This document shows positions 32,375-40,370 of a stretch of DNA of 64,000 nt, piece after piece. Within the stretch, counting starts at the first letter, position 1. Each line of letters starts with the position of its first letter. The stretch spans positions 186,001-250,000 of the forward strand of contig NZ_FODC01000009.1 of NCBI RefSeq assembly GCF_900110275.1, read 5' to 3'. This DNA is from Duganella sp. CF517. GTDB taxonomy: Bacteria > Pseudomonadota > Gammaproteobacteria > Burkholderiales > Burkholderiaceae_D. Under the pieces are notes generated by a model. That model searched no databases, was not told where the DNA came from, and was given only the letters and a program-made list of their open reading frames with translations. The position numbers and the translations under genes are program-made.

Positions 32375-33388
32375 TTAAAGGACGATGTCGTTGCGCGGCG
32401 GCGCCGGCATCGCCGCCGGCGCCGCCTCGCCGATCAGCGCGTGCAGCTCGGCCTCGAGGTTGGCGCAGATCTGCGAGATCGGCACGTCGTTGGCGCCGCC
32501 CTCGAACGGGTTTTCGGTGCTCTCGCCGACCTGGTCGAGCGAGACGTACATCCACGACAGCAGCATGCTGAACGGCACCGCCAGCCAGGCCATCTGCCCG
32601 GCCATCAGCCCGGCGGCGCCGTCGTTGAGCCGGTCGAACTCCCGCACCACGCCCAGCGGCAGCAGCGCGGCGAAGGTCCACACCAGGATGGCGTGGATGA
32701 CGGCGTACTGGCGCGGGTACGAAAAATTCTTGATGCGCTCGGCGCGGGCCTGTTGCTCGGTCAGGTCCTTGAGCGTCTTTTGCATCTCGGTATGGTGCAG
32801 CACGGGCAGGTGCTGGTCGGCGTACAGCGCGCGGATGGCGCCGCTCTGCAGCGCGAGCAGGTCGGTTGCCGGGCGGCCGCCCCGCAGCAGCGCCGCCACC
32901 GTCTCCGGTGGCAGATGTGGGCTCAGCGCGCGGTCGAGCGCGACGGCGCGCTCGGGCACCTCGTAGCGCCGGTTTCCGTAGTCGAGGTTGTGGTGGCGCG
33001 CGGCCGACTCCCACACGCGCGGGCTGCGCAGCTCGTAGCGCAGCGCCGTCAGCCACGCCAGGTGGCGGTGCACCAGTTCCCGAGTCGCCGCGCCGCCGGC
33101 CGGGAAGTCGCGGCTGATCAGTCCCCAATAGCGGCTGGCGCTGGTGATCGCGCTCCAGATCTGCTGCGCCTCGACCGTGCGGCCGTAGGTGTGGGCGTTC
33201 TTGAAGCCGACGATGAAAGCGGCGGCCGTGCCCAGCAGTGCCAGCACCGGCCAGGGCAGCGACAGCCAGCGCCATCCCGCCAGTTGATACAGCGCGACCG
33301 GCGCCAGCGTGAGCGGCGCCAGGATGCAGGCCTTGCGGCGCGTCCAGCGCACGAACTCGAACACCCCATAGGATTTACCGATGTGCAT
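32375..33388 (-). CDS. bestrophin family membrane channel protein
   Basis: The 337-aa protein has paired N-terminal and late transmembrane helices (APLTLAPVALYQLAGWRWLS, then LALLGTAAAFIVGFKN; later VIHAILVWTFAALLPLGVVR), with the bestrophin segments GRTVEAQQIWSAITSASRYW and GESTENPFEGGANDVPISQI. The last is the conserved acidic D/E-x-P-F-E-rich region. Bacterial bestrophins form pentameric ion channels. The chosen ATG (33386-33388) gives the family N-terminus HIGKSYGVFEF; upstream frame extensions lack signals. Confidence 0.9.
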   Translation of the reverse strand: MHIGKSYGVFEFVRWTRRKACILAPLTLAPVALYQLAGWRWLSLPWPVLALLGTAAAFIVGFKNAHTYGRTVEAQQIWSAITSASRYWGLISRDFPAGGAATRELVHRHLAWLTALRYELRSPRVWESAARHHNLDYGNRRYEVPERAVALDRALSPHLPPETVAALLRGGRPATDLLALQSGAIRALYADQHLPVLHHTEMQKTLKDLTEQQARAERIKNFSYPRQYAVIHAILVWTFAALLPLGVVREFDRLNDGAAGLMAGQMAWLAVPFSMLLSWMYVSLDQVGESTENPFEGGANDVPISQICANLEAELHALIGEAAPAAMPAPPRNDIVL

Positions 33389-33560
33389 AGCCAGTCCCAA
33401 GCTTGGTAAAGGACTCACTGTGCCACGGGCGCCGGCGCGCGATTGGTGTTCTTGAGGCACCAGTGTGGGGCCCGGCGCGTGGCTAGCGCGGCGGCGCGCG
33501 CGGCCCCACACTGCGGCTGCCGCTGCGATGTCGCAGCCGCACCGATCAAGGAGCCGCGCC

Positions 33561-33971
33561 ATGTCCCAACTCAACAAGATCCTCTGTCTCGCCGGCCTGT
33601 TGCCGGCCGTGTTGCTCGCGCCGCCGGTGCGCGCCGCCGCGCCGGAACCGGTCGTCACGCCGCTGTTCACCCAGGCGCTGGCCGATTTTCCCGGCAAGGA
33701 AGTGCTGATGATTACCGTCGACTATGCGCCGGGCGGCGCCGACCCGGTGCACCGCCACGACGCGCACGGCTTCATCTACGTGCTCGAGGGCAGCATCGTC
33801 ATGGGCGTCCAGGGCGGCAAGGAACATACGCTCAACGCCGGCCAGACTTTTTACGAGGGGCCGGCCGACCTGCACACGGTGGGACGCAACGCCAGCAAGA
33901 CCAAGCCGGCGAAGTTTTTGGTGTGGCTGCTCAAGGACAAGGACAAGCCCGCGGTGATCCCCGTGAAGTGA
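33561..33971 (+). CDS. exported cupin-domain protein
   Basis: The 136-aa protein has a signal peptide (KILCLAGLLPAVLLAPPVRA, then AA) and one cupin fold. Motif 1 reads PVHRHDAHGFIYVLEGSIVM and supplies the metal histidines and Glu; motif 2 lies near GQTFYEGPADLHTVG. AAGGAG is at correct spacing before ATG 33561. The function within the cupin superfamily is unknown. It is 61 bp before the methyltransferase gene on the same strand. Confidence 0.87.
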   Translation: MSQLNKILCLAGLLPAVLLAPPVRAAAPEPVVTPLFTQALADFPGKEVLMITVDYAPGGADPVHRHDAHGFIYVLEGSIVMGVQGGKEHTLNAGQTFYEGPADLHTVGRNASKTKPAKFLVWLLKDKDKPAVIPVK

Positions 33972-34032
33972 GCGTCGCGGTTTGAACCTGTGCGGCCGCC
34001 GGCGGTCCAACAGGTTTGAGCAAGGAGGTCCC

Positions 34033-34869
34033 ATGAGCGCATCCATCCCCACAACCACGCCGGACCTGGCCGCCGTCAAGCAGCGGCAGCAGGCGACCTG
34101 GGCCAGCGGCGATTTCGCCGTGGTCGGCGTCACGCTGCAAATCGTCGGCGAATCGCTGGCGGAGGCGGTCGATTTGCGCGCCGGCGAAAAGGTCATCGAC
34201 GTCGCCGCCGGCAACGGCAACGCCACCCTGGCGGCGGCGCGCCGCTTCGCCTCGGTCACGTCCACCGACTATGTGCCTGCCCTGCTGGAGAAGGGGCGGG
34301 CGCGCGCCGCCGCCGAGGGGCTGGCGGTCGAGTTCCGCGAGGCCGACGCCGAAGACCTGCCGTTCGCCGATGGCGCGTTCGATGTCGCGCTGTCGACGTT
34401 CGGCGCGATGTTCGCCCCGGACCATGCGCGCACCGCGGGCGAAATGCTGCGCGTGGTGCGCGCCGGCGGCCGCATCGGCCTGGCCAACTGGACGCCGGCC
34501 GGCGTCATCGGCCAGCTGTTCAAGGTGGTCGGCGCCCATGTGCCGCCGCCGGCCGGTGTGCAGTCGCCGCTGCTGTGGGGGACGGAGACGCATCTGCGCG
34601 GCCTGTTCGGCGAGCAGGCGGGGCGCATCGACATCGCGTCCCGCATGTTCAAGTTCCGCTATGCGTCGCCGCGCCACTGGCTACAGGTGTTCCGGGATTA
34701 CTACGGACCGACGCACAAGGCGTTCGCCGCGCTCGATCCCGCCGGCCGCCAGGCGCTCGAGCGCGATCTGCTCGACCTGCTGGAGCGGGTGAATATCGCC
34801 GGGCCGTCGTCGCTGGTCGCGCCGGCCGAATATCTGGAGGTGGTCGTCACCAAAAAGGGCGCGGGATGA
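34033..34869 (+). CDS. class I SAM-dependent methyltransferase
   Basis: The 278-aa protein has the Rossmann-type SAM site: EKVIDVAAGNGNATLAAARR (motif I), then EFREADAEDLPFADGAFDVA (motifs II-III) and MLRVVRAGGRIGLANW. It belongs to the UbiE/Methyltransf_11 type; the substrate is not inferable. AAGGAGG precedes ATG 34033. It follows the cupin gene and converges on the PPOX-type flavoprotein gene. Confidence 0.9.
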   Translation: MSASIPTTTPDLAAVKQRQQATWASGDFAVVGVTLQIVGESLAEAVDLRAGEKVIDVAAGNGNATLAAARRFASVTSTDYVPALLEKGRARAAAEGLAVEFREADAEDLPFADGAFDVALSTFGAMFAPDHARTAGEMLRVVRAGGRIGLANWTPAGVIGQLFKVVGAHVPPPAGVQSPLLWGTETHLRGLFGEQAGRIDIASRMFKFRYASPRHWLQVFRDYYGPTHKAFAALDPAGRQALERDLLDLLERVNIAGPSSLVAPAEYLEVVVTKKGAG

Positions 34870-34876
34870 TTAGCGG

Positions 34877-35551
34877 CTAGTACAGGTCGTGCCGTACCGA
34901 GTGATCGTAGTGCTGGTTGATCTGTTCGATCTGCGCGGCGTCCATGGACGCCTCGGGATGGTCGCGTTTTCCGAGCGCGGCGATGATCTTGCCGACGCTC
35001 GGCAGTGCGCCGGGTGCGAGTTGCGACTCGGCGCGCCATAGCTTGGCGCGGTTGACGGCCTTGCCGCAGTGGAGCAGCACTTGGTCGATCCGGACCACCG
35101 TCGCGGTCTTCGGCAGGCGGTCTCCTTCGGCCAGCCGCGCCAGCAATGCGGGATCGGCCGACACTTCGCCACGGCCGTTGATGCGCATGAAGATTTCCAG
35201 CCCCGGGAAGATGAACAGCATGCCGAGGCGACCGTCCCGCTCGATGTTGCGCAGCGATTCGATACGGTTGTTGCCCGGCCAATCGGCAAAGGCCACCGTG
35301 TGCGCGTCGAGCGCGTGCACGAACCCGGCGGGGCCGCCGCGCGGCGACGCGTCCAGCCCTTGATCGCTGCCCGTGGCCAGGCAGAAGAACGTCGCCGCGC
35401 TCAGATACTCCAGGTGGAAATCGACCAGGTGGTCCAGCACCGCCTTCTGGATCATCTCCGACGGCGGGGCGTACAGGGCGTCGAGGTCGACGGCGCCTCC
35501 GTCGGCGGCTATCTTGTCTGTGGTCTCTGGTACTTCACCGGCTGCGCTCAT
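34877..35551 (-). CDS. pyridoxamine 5'-phosphate oxidase-type FMN flavoprotein
   Basis: The 224-aa protein has the split-barrel PPOX fold: FCLATGSDQGLDASPRGGPA, VAFADWPGNNRIESLRNIER and GLEIFMRINGRGEVSADPAL correspond to the strands and FMN-phosphate site of the MSMEG_1061-like family. Such proteins reduce small molecules with FMN or F420. AAGGAGCC lies seven bases before the ATG. It is divergent from the AraC gene at 35644, a typical regulator-target layout. Confidence 0.87.
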   Translation of the reverse strand: MSAAGEVPETTDKIAADGGAVDLDALYAPPSEMIQKAVLDHLVDFHLEYLSAATFFCLATGSDQGLDASPRGGPAGFVHALDAHTVAFADWPGNNRIESLRNIERDGRLGMLFIFPGLEIFMRINGRGEVSADPALLARLAEGDRLPKTATVVRIDQVLLHCGKAVNRAKLWRAESQLAPGALPSVGKIIAALGKRDHPEASMDAAQIEQINQHYDHSVRHDLY

Positions 35552-35643
35552 GGTCTGGCTCCTTGTTTACTCAAGGCTTCAGATTAATGCGATTTTGGTG
35601 GCGGCTGTACGTCATCCGTGCCATTTAATGTCAAAATGCGGCC

Positions 35644-36420
35644 ATGCGCAGACTATCCATCAATCGCCACGCCAGCAATTCCTCGGAAGGGCCGGTGGTG
35701 TTCGTCGTCGAGGGCAGCCAGGAGGAAGAGCTGGTCACCGAGGCGCACCGGCATTCCCGGGGGCAGTTGTTCGCGTCGATGCAAGGCCTGTTGTCCGTCG
35801 GCGTGGAGGACGGCGTGTGGATCGTGCCGGCGATCCACGCGGTGTGGCTGCCGCCGCATCACTTGCACTCGGGCCGGTCGCATGGACCGTTTCACGGCTG
35901 GAGCGCGTACGTCGCGGAGGAGGCTTGCCATGATTTGCCCCGGCAACCCTGCACCATCCGCACCTCGGGCCTGCTGAGGGAGGCGGTGCTGCGCGCGAGT
36001 ACGTGGCCGGAAGGGGAGTGGAGCGAGCAAAAGCGGCGTATCGTGGAAGTCATCCTCGACGAGATCAGGACCTTGCCGGTCGAGCCTTTCGGCCTGCCGC
36101 TGCCCACCGATGCCCGGCTCCAAAAGATCGCGCAAGCGCTGATCGACGACCCCGCCGATGATCGCGATCTGGGCAGCTGGGCAGCCTGGGCGGCCATCGG
36201 CGCGCGCACTTTGAGCCGGCGTTTTGTCGCCGAGACCGGATTTAACTTCACGGCGTGGCGGCAACGGGCCAGGTTGATGCGGTCGCTGGAAATGCTTGCC
36301 GAGGGCATGCCGGTGCAGGCGGTCGCTTTCGATCTGGGCTATTCCAGCGCGAGCGCCTTCATCAGCCTGTTCAAGCGGACTTTCGGCCAAACGCCCGCCG
36401 CCTATGGGCGCGACCGTTGA
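35644..36420 (+). CDS. AraC family transcriptional regulator with cupin sensor
   Basis: The 258-aa protein has an N-terminal cupin-like arm (GQLFASMQGLLSVGVEDGVW and PPHHLHSGRSHGPFHGWSAY) and a C-terminal AraC domain whose last helix-turn-helix reads PVQAVAFDLGYSSASAFISL. The ATG is 92 bp from the divergent PPOX flavoprotein start, which is its most likely target. Length is on the short side but complete. Confidence 0.9.
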   Translation: MRRLSINRHASNSSEGPVVFVVEGSQEEELVTEAHRHSRGQLFASMQGLLSVGVEDGVWIVPAIHAVWLPPHHLHSGRSHGPFHGWSAYVAEEACHDLPRQPCTIRTSGLLREAVLRASTWPEGEWSEQKRRIVEVILDEIRTLPVEPFGLPLPTDARLQKIAQALIDDPADDRDLGSWAAWAAIGARTLSRRFVAETGFNFTAWRQRARLMRSLEMLAEGMPVQAVAFDLGYSSASAFISLFKRTFGQTPAAYGRDR

Positions 36421-36493
36421 GCAAGACGGCGCATGTGCACGGTGCCGATCCGTCGCGACGATGTTTCTGCGCTAGCCGCGGCACGCCGCCGCC

Positions 36494-37264
36494 CTAGGCG
36501 GCCCGCAACTCGCCATACAGCGCAAGGTACTCCTGGCTGAGCTTGTGGTTGCGGTCGAGGTGGATCATCGGCAGATTGCGTTCGTGCGATTCGCGGATGC
36601 GGATCGAGCTCGACAACTTGCTGTCGAATACCGGCAAGCCTTCTTCCTTAAGCTGTTCGACCATGCGCTGCGGCAGCAATGCCCGTGGTTGGAACTGGTT
36701 GACCACGATGCCCTCGATCACCAGGTCGGCGTTGTGGTCGGCCTTGATCTCCTTGATGTTGTTGATCAGCGTGTACAGCGCCTGGCGCGAGAAATCGTCG
36801 CAGTCGAAAGGGATCAGGCAGCTGTCGGCGGCGATCAAGGCGGCCTGGCTGAAGAAGTTGTAGGCGGGCGGTGTGTCGACGAAGATTTCGTCGTACTCCT
36901 TGCCCAGTTCGCGCAGCAAGTCGCGCAGCTTGTAGATCTTGTTGCGTGATTCGAGCTTCGATTGCAGGTCGCCCAGTTCCGGATGGGCCACGATGACCGA
37001 CAGGTTCTCAAACGGCGTCGGGTGGACGTAATGGCCGGCCGGCTGCGCGAACTGGCTGAAGCTGAGCACTTGTTCGAAGTAGGCGCCCAAGGTCGGCGAG
37101 AGGTCGCGCGCCGCGTTCCCCAGCACGTAGCGGCTGGAGTTGCACTGCGGGTCGATGTCGATCAGCAGCGTCCGCTTTCCCTGGCTTGCCGCGATGGCCG
37201 CGAGGTTCACCGCGATCGTCGATTTCCCCACGCCACCTTTTTGATTGAAGATCACCCGTTTCAT
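36494..37264 (-). CDS. ParA family ATPase without ParB
   Basis: The 256-aa protein begins MKRVIFNQKGGVGKSTIAVN, a deviant Walker A with the signature lysine of the MinD/ParA class. It has the A' motif (TLLIDIDPQCNSSRY) and a Walker B-like strand (DEIFVDTPPAYNF). The start at 37264 matches the family N-terminus; a longer open frame upstream is ignored. No parB or parS-like array is visible nearby, so it may position another cargo such as a chemoreceptor cluster or protein complex. Confidence 0.9.
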   Translation of the reverse strand: MKRVIFNQKGGVGKSTIAVNLAAIAASQGKRTLLIDIDPQCNSSRYVLGNAARDLSPTLGAYFEQVLSFSQFAQPAGHYVHPTPFENLSVIVAHPELGDLQSKLESRNKIYKLRDLLRELGKEYDEIFVDTPPAYNFFSQAALIAADSCLIPFDCDDFSRQALYTLINNIKEIKADHNADLVIEGIVVNQFQPRALLPQRMVEQLKEEGLPVFDSKLSSSIRIRESHERNLPMIHLDRNHKLSQEYLALYGELRAA

Positions 37265-37410
37265 AGCTCGCCCGTGTAGTGATGGAAATGCAATCATTCT
37301 AGAGCAAACACCGGCTTCGGGTACGGGAATGCCGCAGGGTTTCGCGATGTTGTCCTCGATCGGCCTGTTCGTTGCTAGAATGCGCAAATCATTCACCACC
37401 CGGAGCCGCA

Positions 37411-38544
37411 ATGACGCGCATTTTTCCCTTATTGCTTGGCGGACTGTGGAGTTGCGCCGTCATGGCGCAGGACGTGGTCAAGATCGGCGTGGCGGGACCG
37501 TTGTCCGGCGAGATCGCGCATCTGGGCAAGGCGATGGAAAACGGCGTGGCGCTGGCCATCGAGGATTTGAATGCGCGCGGCGTCACCATCGGCGGCCGCA
37601 AGGCGGTGTTCGTCATGCAAAGCGAGGATGACGCGGCCGATCCGAAACAGGGCACGGCCGTGGCGCAGAAACTGGTCGACGCGGGCGTCAAGGCGGTCAT
37701 CGGCCACGCCAACTCCGGCACCACCGTGCCGGCCTCGCGCATCTACAACGCCGCCGGCGTGGTGCAGATCTCGCCTTCGGCCACCACCCCCGCGTACACG
37801 CGGCAGAAATTCGCCGGCGCGTTTCGCGTGGTGGCCAACGACAACATGCTGGGAAGCTCGCTGGGCCGCTACGCGGTCAACGAACTGGGCGCGCGCCGGA
37901 TCGCCGTGATCGACGACCGCTCGGCCTACGGGCAGGGCGTGGCCGACGAATTCATCAAAAGCGCCGAGGCCAGTGTGCCGGGGCTGAAAATCATCGGCCG
38001 CGAGTTCACCACCGCCAAGGCCAGCGATTTCAGCGCCATCCTGACCCGCATCCGCGCCAAGAAGCCGGATCTGGTGTTCTTCGGCGGCATGGACGCCACC
38101 GCCGGCGGCGTGCTGCGCCAGATGAAGGCGCTCGGCATGGCGCTGCCTTTCATGGGCGGCGACGGCATCTGCACCGAGGCGCTGCCCACGCTGGCCGGCG
38201 GAACCATGCGCGACGGCGCGGTCTACTGCGCCGAGGCCGGCGGCATCGACGCCGCGCACGAGAAGGCGGTCGCCGATTTCGTCGCCCGCTTCCACGCGCG
38301 CTTCCACAGCGACATCCAGACCTACGCCCCGCATGCCTACGACGCCACGATGACGGTGGCGGCGGCCATGCGGCAAGCCGGTTCCACCGACCCGGTCAAG
38401 TTCCTGCCGGTGCTGCGCCAGATCCAGCATCCCGGCCTGACCGGCACCATCCGCTTCGACGCCAACGGCGATATCAGGGATGGCGCGCTGACCGTTTCCA
38501 CCTACCGCGCCGGCAAAAAAACCAAGCTGGTGGTGCTGCGCTAG
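37411..38544 (+). CDS. branched-chain amino acid ABC transporter substrate-binding protein (LivJ-like)
   Basis: The 377-aa periplasmic protein has a signal peptide (MTRIFPLLLGGLWSCAVMAQ) and the peripla_BP_6 fold: VVKIGVAGPLSGEIAHLGKA, AVIGHANSGTTVPASRIYN and IAVIDDRSAYGQGVADEF. It should bind leucine/isoleucine/valine or a related ligand. CGGAG precedes the ATG. No permease or ATPase genes are adjacent, so it must use a transporter encoded elsewhere or serve as a sensor protein. Confidence 0.92.
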   Translation: MTRIFPLLLGGLWSCAVMAQDVVKIGVAGPLSGEIAHLGKAMENGVALAIEDLNARGVTIGGRKAVFVMQSEDDAADPKQGTAVAQKLVDAGVKAVIGHANSGTTVPASRIYNAAGVVQISPSATTPAYTRQKFAGAFRVVANDNMLGSSLGRYAVNELGARRIAVIDDRSAYGQGVADEFIKSAEASVPGLKIIGREFTTAKASDFSAILTRIRAKKPDLVFFGGMDATAGGVLRQMKALGMALPFMGGDGICTEALPTLAGGTMRDGAVYCAEAGGIDAAHEKAVADFVARFHARFHSDIQTYAPHAYDATMTVAAAMRQAGSTDPVKFLPVLRQIQHPGLTGTIRFDANGDIRDGALTVSTYRAGKKTKLVVLR

Positions 38545-38653
38545 CCGGGTGCGCAGGGTGCGCCCAACGAGGTTTTCAATAATCATATTGCAACACTAAA
38601 ACGCAGTATGATGGCTGCCCGTCATCGTCATTCAACCCTCATTGGAGAAACGC

Positions 38654-39517
38654 GTGCAAGGAGATCTGTTCTCGTCGTTGCTGCTGCCGCTATCGCTGGC
38701 CCTGATCATGTTTTCGCTGGGACTGGGCCTCACGCCCGCGGACTTCGGCCGCATCGTGCGCCAGCCGCGCGCGCTGCTGGTCGGGGTGGTCTGCCATTTC
38801 ATCCTGCTGCCGCTGGTGTGCTTCGCCATGATCAAGGTCAGCGGCATGGCCGGCGTGTTCGCGGTCGGGTTCATGATCCTCGCGGCCAGTCCGACCGGCA
38901 CCACGTCCAACCTGCTGACGTATCTTGCGCGCGGCGACGTGGCGCTGGCGTTAAGCTTCACCGCCGTGGCGAGCGTGCTGACCATCTTCACCTTGCCGCT
39001 GATCGTCGCGTTCGCGCTGGACCACTTCGCCGGTGCGGCCCAGACGGTGCGCGCGCCGGCCGGGATGATGATGGCGCAGATCTTCATCATGCTGGGCCTG
39101 CCGGTGGCGATCGGCATGTTCGTGCGCCACCAATGGACCGCGCGCGCCCTGCGCATCGAGCCGGTGGCGACCAGGATCGCCACGGTGCTGTTCATCATCA
39201 TCGTGCTGGGCGCGGTGTCGAAGAACTGGGCGGCGCTGCGCGACAATTTCGGCACCCTGGCGCCGTTCGCCATTTCATTGAACCTGCTGATGCTGGCGAC
39301 CGGCTTCGGCGTGGCCCGGCTCGCGCGCCTGTCGCGCCAGCAGTCGGTCACGCTCGGCATCGAAACGTCGGTGCAGAACGCGACGTTGGCCATGGTGATC
39401 GCCAGCACCGTCCTGAAGCAGGACCAGATGGCGGTGCCGGGCGCGTTGTACGGCGTGCTGATGTATGCGGGTGGGTTGTTGTTCGCGTGGTTGATGCGGC
39501 GTCAGGCGAAAGGCTGA
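38654..39517 (+). CDS. bile acid:sodium symporter (BASS) family transporter
   Basis: The 287-aa protein has about ten transmembrane helices and BASS signatures (ILAASPTGTTSNLLTYLARG, ALSFTAVASVLTIFTLPLIV and GIETSVQNATLAMVIASTVL). The NAT-like cross-over segments form the sodium sites in this family. Bacterial members import organic anions. GTG 38654 is preferred over TTG 38642 because GGAGAAA then lies at proper spacing. It is monocistronic. Confidence 0.9.
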   Translation: MQGDLFSSLLLPLSLALIMFSLGLGLTPADFGRIVRQPRALLVGVVCHFILLPLVCFAMIKVSGMAGVFAVGFMILAASPTGTTSNLLTYLARGDVALALSFTAVASVLTIFTLPLIVAFALDHFAGAAQTVRAPAGMMMAQIFIMLGLPVAIGMFVRHQWTARALRIEPVATRIATVLFIIIVLGAVSKNWAALRDNFGTLAPFAISLNLLMLATGFGVARLARLSRQQSVTLGIETSVQNATLAMVIASTVLKQDQMAVPGALYGVLMYAGGLLFAWLMRRQAKG

Positions 39518-39521
39518 CGCC

Positions 39522-40235
39522 TTATGGACTGTACTCTTCGTGGATTTTCTCGTAGGCGCCGCTGGTGTCCTCAAATCGTTCCCCGTTCCAAATGAAAACG
39601 ATGGTTCGCTCCGGTTCAGCGCCCGCCTTGACACGATAGATAAAGGCGGCTTTTCCATCCTGCGTGGTCGGCTCGATGCGGGCGTCCAGCTTTTGTGCGG
39701 GCGGGCCGTTGCCTTCCTCGCGATCGCGCTGCATGATTACACTCATCAATTCCCGCAGACGGTCGCCTTCGATTCGGTAGACGATATAGGTCTCCAATAA
39801 TCCTTCGCCACGGCTGAGGTATGCACTACCCTCGCAGACGATTTGCTCGCGGTCATCGCCGGGAATCAGCTTGACGAGCTTGAAGCGATCGTTGGGATTG
39901 AAGGTGATGTTCTCTAATTTCGCGGCTTGGCCGTCGAGCGTTCCCAGCAAGGCGACGGGTTTTCCGTCGTCCATGTCGACCTCCACGTTGCGATAGCTGT
40001 CGTTACCGTTGACGCTGACACGCAGGCGAAAGTCGCGTCCTTTCAGTGTCTGTGTATAACTTGTTTCTATTTCCTCCACTTTTTCAACCCGTGGGCTTGA
40101 TTGCGCGTGCGCCGTAGCGGTTGGCGGTGGTGCCGGCGGCGCAGTGTCAGGTTTCTCATACCGGAGGGCAGCGGCGGCAACAAGCAGGGCGATGATGATA
40201 AGCGCGGCGCTAAATAGTTTTTTACGCGATGGCAT
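39522..40235 (-). CDS. hypothetical protein with single N-terminal membrane helix
   Basis: The 237-aa protein has one transmembrane segment (KLFSAALIIIALLVAAAALR), a Pro-rich linker (APPAPPPTATAHA) and a beta-rich domain of about 170 residues (RDFRLRVSVNGNDSYRNVEV, ERTIVFIWNGERFEDTSG). I recognise no family. The domain would be periplasmic if the helix is an anchor. AGGA precedes the ATG. An apparent upstream extension of this frame is translation of the neighbouring tRNA and is not real. It ends 5 bp from the convergent BASS gene. Confidence 0.75.
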   Translation of the reverse strand: MPSRKKLFSAALIIIALLVAAAALRYEKPDTAPPAPPPTATAHAQSSPRVEKVEEIETSYTQTLKGRDFRLRVSVNGNDSYRNVEVDMDDGKPVALLGTLDGQAAKLENITFNPNDRFKLVKLIPGDDREQIVCEGSAYLSRGEGLLETYIVYRIEGDRLRELMSVIMQRDREEGNGPPAQKLDARIEPTTQDGKAAFIYRVKAGAEPERTIVFIWNGERFEDTSGAYEKIHEEYSP

Positions 40236-40255
40236 GGGACTTATCCTGGAGTTGC

Positions 40256-40286
40256 AAAAAAAAAGCCACCCGAAGGTGGCGTTTTT
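40256..40286 (-). terminator. intrinsic terminator after tRNA-Phe
   Basis: GCCACC/GGTGGC with a CGAA loop, nine A on the left (U-run on the minus strand) and five T on the right. It is 9 bp downstream of the tRNA 3' end and can also act on the plus strand. Confidence 0.8.
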
Positions 40287-40294
40287 CATATTCT

Positions 40295-40370
40295 TGGTGG
40301 CCCGGGGCGGAATCGAACCACCGACACAAGGATTTTCAATCCTCTGCTCTACCAACTGAGCTACCAGGCC
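40295..40370 (-). tRNA. tRNA-Phe (anticodon GAA)
   Basis: A full 76-nt cloverleaf is on the minus strand, beginning GGCCTGGTAGCTCAGTTGG and ending with encoded CCA (40295-40297). The acceptor stem pairs GGCCTGG with CCGGGCC (one G-U). The anticodon loop TTGAAAA gives GAA, and the T loop reads TTCGATT. The 3' end of the GH1-RmlD reading frame overlaps its 5' half. Confidence 0.97.
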
